From an uncultured Eubacteriales bacterium (GTDB lineage: Bacteria > Bacillota > Clostridia > Oscillospirales > Oscillospiraceae): a stretch of 10,137 nt of DNA. Below, in pieces: positions 6,955 to 10,137 of the stretch; positions within the stretch are counted from its first letter, which is position 1; each line of letters begins with the position of its first letter. The position numbers and the translations under genes are program-made. The notes under the pieces were generated by a model. That model worked only from the letters and a program-made list of their open reading frames with translations, was not told where the DNA came from and did not search any database. Location of the stretch: the NCBI GenBank assembly GCA_900546415.1, contig URCY01000063.1, positions 1-10,137 on the forward strand, read 5' to 3'.

Positions 6955-7624
6955 GATGCTTCACCGCCTTATAGCCGATGCCGCGCACGGTCTGGATGCT
7001 GAAATCCGGATTCGCGCGAAAGCGGTCGCGCAGCCGGTTGATATGGACGTCGACCGTGCGCGCCTCCGTCTCGGAATCCGGCCCCCAGATGTCATCCATG
7101 AGCTGCTGCCGCGTAAAAATATGCCCCGGCGTGGACAGCAGCTTATACAGCAGCTGAAATTCCTTCTGCGGCAGAACCGTCTCGGCCGCGCCGGTGCGGA
7201 CGGAAAAGGCGTCGTAATCCAGCGTGGTCGAGCCGACGGTCAGCCGCCGCTCCGCGACCATCTGTGCCCGGCGCAGCAGCGCGTTCACGCGCAGCACCAT
7301 CTCGTTGACGTTGACGGGCTTGACCATATAATCATCCGCGCCGGAGAGAAAGCCGTATTGCAGATCCTGAAAGCCCTCGCGCGCCGTGATCATCAGAACC
7401 GGCATCCGGTTATCGGCCTCGCGCAGCGTGCGCACCAGCTCATAGCCGTCCATGCGCGGCATCATGATGTCCGAGATCATCAGGTCAAAATATTGATGCT
7501 CGAGCAGCTCCAGCGCCTCGACACCGTCAAAAGCGCCCGTGGCATGAAAGCCGCTGCGGGTCAGCACGCGGCAGAACAGCTGCTGCAGCTCGCCGTCGTC
7601 CTCCACGACCAGAATTCGAAACAT
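6947..7624 (-). CDS. OmpR/PhoB-family response regulator
   Basis: This 225-residue DNA-binding regulator partners the overlapping kinase gene. The receiver domain (about 2-118) has E8-D9-D10, phospho-acceptor D52 (MISDIMMPRMDG), T80 and K102-P103. A winged-helix effector domain (about 126-222) carries the QKEFQLLYKLL helix, the recognition helix in ARTVDVHINRLRDRF and the wing TVRGIGYKA. The ATG at 7624 was chosen because GGAGGTG lies 6 bases upstream; the frame is open 13 codons further, but that extension overlaps the transcription start region. It is divergent from the CDP-alcohol phosphatidyltransferase gene, and a GTTGAT direct repeat between the two may be its operator. Confidence 0.95.
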   Translation of the reverse strand: MFRILVVEDDGELQQLFCRVLTRSGFHATGAFDGVEALELLEHQYFDLMISDIMMPRMDGYELVRTLREADNRMPVLMITAREGFQDLQYGFLSGADDYMVKPVNVNEMVLRVNALLRRAQMVAERRLTVGSTTLDYDAFSVRTGAAETVLPQKEFQLLYKLLSTPGHIFTRQQLMDDIWGPDSETEARTVDVHINRLRDRFRANPDFSIQTVRGIGYKAVKHHA

Positions 7625-7653
7625 CGCGTTCACCTCCATTGTTGCACGCAATG

Positions 7654-7662
7654 AGTATACCA
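7654..7662 (-). promoter_or_regulatory. Extended -10 promoter of the regulator-kinase operon
   Basis: The minus strand reads TGGTATACT (7654-7662), an extended -10 element about 30 bases upstream of the regulator ATG. The expected -35 position (17-base spacer) reads TTTCTT and is weak, consistent with reliance on the extended -10 or an activator. The same nine bases occur in the LytTR operon promoter. Confidence 0.65.
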
Positions 7663-7708
7663 TATCCGCGCGAAATAAGAAAGAATTTTCTACCGGATTT
7701 CATGACCC

Positions 7709-7725
7709 GTTGATTTTCGGTTGAT
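7709..7725 (+). promoter_or_regulatory. Candidate OmpR-type operator: GTTGAT direct repeat, 11-bp period
   Basis: GTTGAT occurs at 7709-7714 and again at 7720-7725, exactly 11 bases apart. It lies between the divergent promoters of the OmpR-family operon and the phosphatidyltransferase gene. Dimers of this regulator family typically bind tandem half-sites with this spacing. The site is about 47 bases upstream of the regulator's -10 box and next to the other promoter's -10 region. That the neighbouring regulator binds it is inferred. Confidence 0.4.
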
Positions 7726-7732
7726 AATTGTC

Positions 7733-7741
7733 TGCTATAAT
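7733..7741 (+). promoter_or_regulatory. Extended -10 promoter of the phosphatidyltransferase gene
   Basis: TGCTATAAT (7733-7741) is a perfect -10 box with an extended TGn element. No good -35 box lies 16-18 bases upstream. The transcript would begin about 45 bases before the ATG, and its leader would contain a small hairpin (CGGCGC 7760-7765 with GCGCCG 7771-7776) just before the ribosome-binding site. Confidence 0.65.
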
Positions 7742-7794
7742 ATTGGCAAAAGAAGGCTTCGGCGCGGCAAGCGCCGGAAAGAGGAGGCGCCGCA

Positions 7795-8397
7795 ATGACC
7801 GAAAAAGAACGAAAAACCGTGGAATCCGACCAGCGCGTCGACACCGACCGCATCTTCACGCTGCCGAATGTGCTGAGCATCTTCCGTCTGCTGCTCATCC
7901 CGCTCATCATCTATTTCTACGAGACCTACCACTACGTCTGGGCGTTCGGAACGCTGGTGCTCTCCGGCGCGACCGACGTGATTGACGGCTGGATCGCGCG
8001 GACGTTCCACCTCGTCTCCGACTTCGGCAAGGCCATCGACCCGATCGCCGACAAGCTGACGCAGATTGCCATTCTGCTCTGTCTGATGCCGATGCAGTAT
8101 TGGTGGGTCGTCGGCGTGGTGGTCTTCAAGGAGGTCACGATCGGCCTGCTGACCCTGACGGCCATCCGCCGCACGCGCCGCGTCTACAGCGCCGGGTGGT
8201 ACGGCAAGCTCTGCACGGTTCTGATCTATCTGTCGATGTTTGTTCTGATGCTCTGGCGCAACCCGAGCCCGACCTTCGTGCTGGTCGACTGCATCGCGAT
8301 CTGCTGCGCCGTGACGCTCTCCTTCTGCAAGTATTTCCACTACTTCATGGGGATCCTCCGCGAGAACCGCCGGCAGAAGGACTCTGAAAAGGCATGA
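7795..8397 (+). CDS. CDP-alcohol phosphatidyltransferase, PgsA-like
   Basis: This 200-residue integral membrane enzyme transfers a phosphatidyl group from CDP-diacylglycerol to an alcohol. It is most likely phosphatidylglycerophosphate synthase acting on glycerol-3-phosphate in anionic phospholipid synthesis. The full family signature D(x2)DG(x2)AR(x8)G(x3)D(x3)D is present: D61, D64, G65, A68, R69, G78, D82, D86. The start FTLPNVLSIFRLLLIPLII matches the first helix of PgsA proteins; further hydrophobic segments lie near 90-120, 138-154 and 160-178. A hydrophilic extension of about 20 residues precedes the first helix, longer than in most PgsA proteins. The ATG at 7795 follows AGGAGG by 7 bases. 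The stop overlaps the next gene's start. Cardiolipin synthase or another alcohol substrate cannot be excluded. Confidence 0.93.
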   Translation: MTEKERKTVESDQRVDTDRIFTLPNVLSIFRLLLIPLIIYFYETYHYVWAFGTLVLSGATDVIDGWIARTFHLVSDFGKAIDPIADKLTQIAILLCLMPMQYWWVVGVVVFKEVTIGLLTLTAIRRTRRVYSAGWYGKLCTVLIYLSMFVLMLWRNPSPTFVLVDCIAICCAVTLSFCKYFHYFMGILRENRRQKDSEKA

Positions 8398-8582
8398 AAC
8401 GGCGATTTCGGGATTATTGGCTGGCGCGCCGCGACCGCATCGGCGACCGGCTGCGCTACGGCTCGATGAAGCGCTATTTCTGCTGCCCGAAATGCCGCGC
8501 CGTGCAGTCCGTTCCGGTCGGCAGGGGGCAGACCAAGGTCGTCTGCCGCCGCTGCGGCGAGATCTTCCTCAGAAGGACGTAA
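8394..8582 (+). CDS. Small zinc-ribbon protein, translationally coupled to the phosphatidyltransferase gene
   Basis: This 62-residue basic protein is not recognised as a named family. Residues 1-28 are Arg-rich (KRRFRDYWLARRDRIGDRLR). The C-terminal half is a compact zinc ribbon with C31-P-K-C34 and C51-R-R-C54-G separated by a 16-residue hairpin-like segment. Its ATG overlaps the upstream stop (ATGA), which suggests coupled translation and a real gene. Similar short ribbons often act as nucleic-acid or protein adaptors; a role with the lipid enzyme is only suggested by position. It ends 13 bases before a strong terminator. Confidence 0.82.
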   Translation: MKRRFRDYWLARRDRIGDRLRYGSMKRYFCCPKCRAVQSVPVGRGQTKVVCRRCGEIFLRRT

Positions 8583-8594
8583 TGCGACCATGCA

Positions 8595-8626
8595 AAACGA
8601 GGCTGTCTGTTCGGACAGCCTCGTTT
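8595..8626. terminator. Palindromic terminator, copy 1
   Basis: AAACGAGGCTGTC (8595-8607) pairs with GACAGCCTCGTTT (8614-8626) around a TGTTCG loop. It lies 13 bases after the zinc-ribbon stop and would terminate the plus-strand operon. The minus strand also ends in TTTT, so it can stop read-through from rpsR. A copy differing at one position lies at 8880-8910. Confidence 0.85.
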
Positions 8627-8658
8627 CAGCGTGTCAAAAAGCTTTTTTTGACACGCTG
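8627..8658. repeat. 14-bp palindrome with A/T-rich centre
   Basis: CAGCGTGTCAAAAA (8627-8640) is inverted perfectly as TTTTTGACACGCTG (8645-8658) around GCTT. It directly abuts the first terminator and the left terminal repeat of the adjacent element. The run of T lies inside the stem, unlike a normal terminator. TTTTTTGACA recurs at the right end of the element. Confidence 0.75.
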
Positions 8659-8882
8659 TTAGACTGCAAAAATGTTCGGAAGACAAGCAACTCGCGACCG
8701 TCGGCGTACATAGGTACGGTAGGTCGCGAGTTGCGATGGAAGTCAAAATCCTTGCGAAGCAAGCTATTTTTCACTCTAAAATGTTCAAAATTCGCTTGTG
8801 ATTCGCAGCCGTTCCGATTTCATAAAACGTTTCTTATTTATTGACTGATTTTGACGGTTCCGGACTTTTTTGACAGTCTAAC
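8658..8882. mobile_element. MITE-like element with imperfect terminal inverted repeats
   Basis: The 225-bp stretch begins GTTAGACTG (8658-8666) and ends CAGTCTAAC (8874-8882). Allowing one single-base gap, 8658-8681 matches the reverse complement of 8858-8882 at all but two of 24 positions, including CAAAAA and CGGAA blocks. The interior encodes no plausible protein and contains a large hairpin and a smaller one (CTTGC 8751-8755 with GCAAG 8759-8763). The outermost TA on each side could be a TA target duplication, but this is ambiguous because TA lies within the palindromic end. The size, ends and position between convergent operons fit a non-autonomous miniature transposable element. The parent family is not identified; the CTGTCAAAAAAGTC-like end recalls IS1182-type ends, from memory only. 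Confidence 0.6.
8687..8734. repeat. Large internal hairpin of the MITE-like element
   Basis: GCAACTCGCGACC (8687-8699) is inverted perfectly as GGTCGCGAGTTGC (8722-8734). The 22-base centre contains a nested CGTAC/GTACG hairpin (8705-8709 with 8714-8718) around ATAG. No T run follows on either strand, so it is not a typical terminator. Confidence 0.8.
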
Positions 8883-8910
8883 GAGGCTGTCCGTTCGGAC
8901 AGCCTCGTTT
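8880..8910. terminator. Palindromic terminator, copy 2, downstream of rpsR
   Basis: AACGAGGCTGTCC (8880-8892) pairs with GGACAGCCTCGTT (8897-8909) around GTTC. It starts 14 bases beyond the rpsR stop in the minus direction. On the minus strand the stem is followed by AGACTGTC rather than a T tract, so termination of rpsR here may be poor; the plus strand has TTTGTTG. It equals copy 1 (8596-8626) at 30 of 31 positions. Confidence 0.75.
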
Positions 8911-8924
8911 GTTGCTGTTTGAAA

Positions 8925-9161
8925 TCAGTCTGCAACGTAGGGCAGCAGAGCGATCTGACGTGCGCGCTTGATGGCGATGGTCAGCTGGCGCTGATGGGCA
9001 GCGCAGGTGCCGGTGGTACGGCGGGGCAGGATCTTGCCGCGCTCAGAGGTAAAACGACGGAGCTTGGCAGCATCCTTGAAATCAATGCTCGTGACCTTGT
9101 CGACGCAGAAGGTACATACCTTCTTACGCTTGCGCGGACGAGCCTTGTCGTTCATTGCCAT
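8925..9161 (-). CDS. rpsR: 30S ribosomal protein S18
   Basis: This 78-residue small-subunit protein binds the 16S rRNA platform as a heterodimer with S6. It has the family core KDAAKLRRFTSERGKILPRR (29-48) followed by GTCAAHQRQLTIAIKRARQIALLP. It is the zinc-binding (C+) form, with C16, C19, C53 and H56 forming a Cys3His site. The upstream ATG at 9161 (MAMNDK) was chosen over the one at 9155 because GGAGG lies 8 bases before it. It is the last gene of the rpsF-ssb-rpsR operon, 42 bases after ssb. Confidence 0.97.
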   Translation of the reverse strand: MAMNDKARPRKRKKVCTFCVDKVTSIDFKDAAKLRRFTSERGKILPRRTTGTCAAHQRQLTIAIKRARQIALLPYVAD

Positions 9162-9203
9162 GATGAAATCCTCCTTCTTAGCAGTCTCAGTGAAAAAGCT
9201 CAG

Positions 9204-9665
9204 TTAAAACGGGAGCTGGCTGTCGTCATCCTCGATCATGGAGAAGTCGGATGTCGGAGCGGAAGCGGGCGCGGCATAGCTGTTGGCCGCAGGAGCCGGG
9301 GCATTGCCAAAGCTCTGCGAATAGCCGCTGCTGTCGCCGCCGTCGCGCTTGGAGTCGCCGAAATAGATGTTGTCGGCAACGACCTCGGCGCTGGTGCGCT
9401 TGTTCCCGTCCTTGTCGGTCCACGGACGAATCTGCAGCCGACCGGAAACCACCGCCATGCGTCCCTTGGCGAAATACTTGCTGACGAACTCAGCCGTATT
9501 GCGCCACGCGACGACGTCGATGAAATCCGTTTCGCGCTCGCCGTTGGAGCTCGCATAATCGCGATCGACGGCGATGCGCATCGTGGCCACCGCCACGCCG
9601 GAGCCTGTCCGACGAAGCTCGGGGTCACGGGTAAGGCGTCCCATGAGAACGATGTGATTCAGCAT
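9204..9665 (-). CDS. ssb: Single-stranded DNA-binding protein
   Basis: This 153-residue homotetrameric protein coats single-stranded DNA during replication, repair and recombination. The OB fold covers about 1-105 and starts LNHIVLMGRLTRDPELR; TDFIDVVAWRNTAEF and YFAKGRMAVVSGRLQIR follow, the normal core. A Gly/Ser/Ala/Pro-rich disordered linker (about 106-143) leads to the acidic tip EDDDSQLPF (145-153), the docking site for partner proteins. The start has AAGGGG 8 bases upstream, 12 bases past the rpsF stop. Its place between rpsF and rpsR is the usual one in Firmicutes. Confidence 0.98.
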   Translation of the reverse strand: MLNHIVLMGRLTRDPELRRTGSGVAVATMRIAVDRDYASSNGERETDFIDVVAWRNTAEFVSKYFAKGRMAVVSGRLQIRPWTDKDGNKRTSAEVVADNIYFGDSKRDGGDSSGYSQSFGNAPAPAANSYAAPASAPTSDFSMIEDDDSQLPF

Positions 9666-9677
9666 GTTGCGGACCCC

Positions 9678-9974
9678 TTACTCTTCAACCGCGACGATCA
9701 GGGAGCGCAGAATGCCGTCGGTGATCTTGAACACACGGTCCAGCTCAGCGGGGAGCTCGGGCTTGCATTCGCAGGTCATCAGGACATAGTAGCCCTCGGG
9801 CAGATCGTTGATGGGATACGCCAGCCGGCGCTTGCCCCATTCCTCGATACCCGTGAGAGTACCTTCTGCCTCAACCATCGCCTTGAACTTTTCCACGAGA
9901 GCGGCGATACCCTCTTCGCCCTTGGCGGGGTCGATGATATAGACGATCTCATACTTACCGGAAATCTTAGCCAT
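9678..9974 (-). CDS. rpsF: 30S ribosomal protein S6
   Basis: This 98-residue small-subunit protein dimerises with S18. The family markers are the first strand KYEIVYIIDP (7-16), the WGKRRLAYPI motif (46-55) and EGYYVLM (60-66). The ATG at 9974 was preferred to an in-frame GTG at 9986, because that GTG is part of the ribosome-binding site itself (AGGAGGTG). The spacing of 11 bases from AGGAGG to the ATG is slightly long. It is the first gene of the operon, behind a consensus promoter and a structured leader. Confidence 0.97.
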   Translation of the reverse strand: MAKISGKYEIVYIIDPAKGEEGIAALVEKFKAMVEAEGTLTGIEEWGKRRLAYPINDLPEGYYVLMTCECKPELPAELDRVFKITDGILRSLIVAVEE

Positions 9975-10003
9975 TGTTGTTTGCACCTCCTTTTGGACTT
10001 TTG

Positions 10004-10046
10004 GCCGCCGATCGCGTCGGCGGCAAGGATTGCCTGCTGCACAGGC
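10004..10046 (-). promoter_or_regulatory. Structured rpsF leader, candidate S6:S18 autoregulatory RNA
   Basis: The minus-strand leader forms two perfect hairpins: GCCTG/CAGGC (10042-10046 with 10032-10036), then an 8-bp stem GCCGCCGA/TCGGCGGC (10017-10024 with 10004-10011) with a CGCGA loop. An A/U-rich flank could extend the second with an asymmetric bulge. Many bacterial rpsF leaders bind the S6:S18 complex through a CCG-containing structure, and CCG triplets occur in this stem. Assignment to that motif is inferred. Confidence 0.4.
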
Positions 10047-10052
10047 TTATAT

Positions 10053-10081
10053 ATTTTACTGTTTTTTTGCCGATTTGTCAA
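10053..10081 (-). promoter_or_regulatory. Promoter of the rpsF-ssb-rpsR operon
   Basis: The minus strand reads TTGACA (10076-10081), a 17-base spacer and TAAAAT (10053-10058). The -35 box is perfect and the -10 matches five of six positions. It leaves a leader of about 70 bases before the rpsF ATG. Confidence 0.9.
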
Positions 10082-10101
10082 TTATTTTTTTGAATTTTTC
10101 A

Positions 10102-10137
10102 AGGGAACCTCTGAAAAAATCGGCTGCGGCGCTCAGC
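10102..10137 (-). repeat. Dispersed-repeat arm, right copy (inverted partner at 20-54)
   Basis: AGGGAACCTCTGA (10102-10114) is the exact reverse complement of 42-54, and TCAGC at the very end of the window matches GCTGA at 20-24. The arm begins about 20 bases upstream of the rpsF -35 box and runs off the window, so its full length is unknown. Confidence 0.5.

Noticed and set aside
5802..7716. 14-base match TGACCCGTTGATTT between the tRNA leader (5802-5815, minus) and the regulator intergenic region (7703-7716, plus)
   Set aside because: A single 14-base match in about 10 kb, counting both strands, is within reach of chance, and only one copy is extended into the GTTGAT direct repeat.
8590..8844. 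84-codon plus-strand open frame within the palindrome cluster
   Set aside because: It starts inside a terminator hairpin, lacks a ribosome-binding site, and its translation follows the inverted repeats rather than any protein pattern.
1..10137. The whole window as a composite transposon bounded by the inverted repeat pair
   Set aside because: The interior holds essential ribosomal, ssb and tRNA genes and no transposase, so a dispersed repeat family is the simpler reading.

Overview
The window looks like chromosomal DNA of a GC-rich Firmicute of the class Clostridia, probably near Oscillospiraceae/Ruminococcaceae. This is inference from several features: strong AGGAGG ribosome-binding sites, sigma-A promoters with 17-bp spacers, an S-layer-homology (SLH) anchored secreted protein, an rpsF-ssb-rpsR operon, and tRNA genes with encoded CCA. 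No species is assigned. Most genes are housekeeping or envelope/signalling genes. I found no phage, CRISPR or defence locus.

Layout, left to right. Positions 1-286 hold a dispersed-repeat arm, a bidirectional terminator and a short CHCEERSDEAI-type repeat, but no gene. A dCMP/cytidine deaminase-family gene (minus) is divergent from a two-gene operon (plus) encoding a LytTR response regulator and an AgrC-like HPK10 sensor kinase. That operon converges, across a shared terminator, on a 693-residue secreted alpha/beta-hydrolase with three SLH repeats (minus). A roughly 350-base non-coding stretch follows, then a minus-strand tRNA-Thr(TGT)-tRNA-Tyr(GTA) operon with a consensus promoter and a strong terminator. 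Next is an OmpR-family regulator overlapping its HAMP/HisKA kinase (minus). It is divergent from a PgsA-like CDP-alcohol phosphatidyltransferase that is translationally coupled to a 62-residue zinc-ribbon protein (plus). The right end is the rpsF-ssb-rpsR operon (minus), with a perfect promoter and a structured leader.

The two signalling cassettes probably monitor the cell envelope. The kinase at 5926-6954 has almost no extracellular loop, suggesting intramembrane sensing. The regulator gene faces a phospholipid-synthesis gene across an intergenic region containing a GTTGAT direct repeat with 11-bp period, the spacing OmpR-family regulators typically recognise. The AgrC/LytTR pair has no agrB or agrD beside it.

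The least ordinary stretch is the 340-base gap between the convergent zinc-ribbon and rpsR genes (8583-8924). It contains two nearly identical 31-base palindromic terminators, an adjacent 14-bp hairpin, and a 225-bp element with about 24-bp imperfect terminal inverted repeats and a large internal hairpin. I read it as a non-autonomous MITE-like insertion in a terminator region. A second repeat family appears as an inverted pair close to the two ends of the window.
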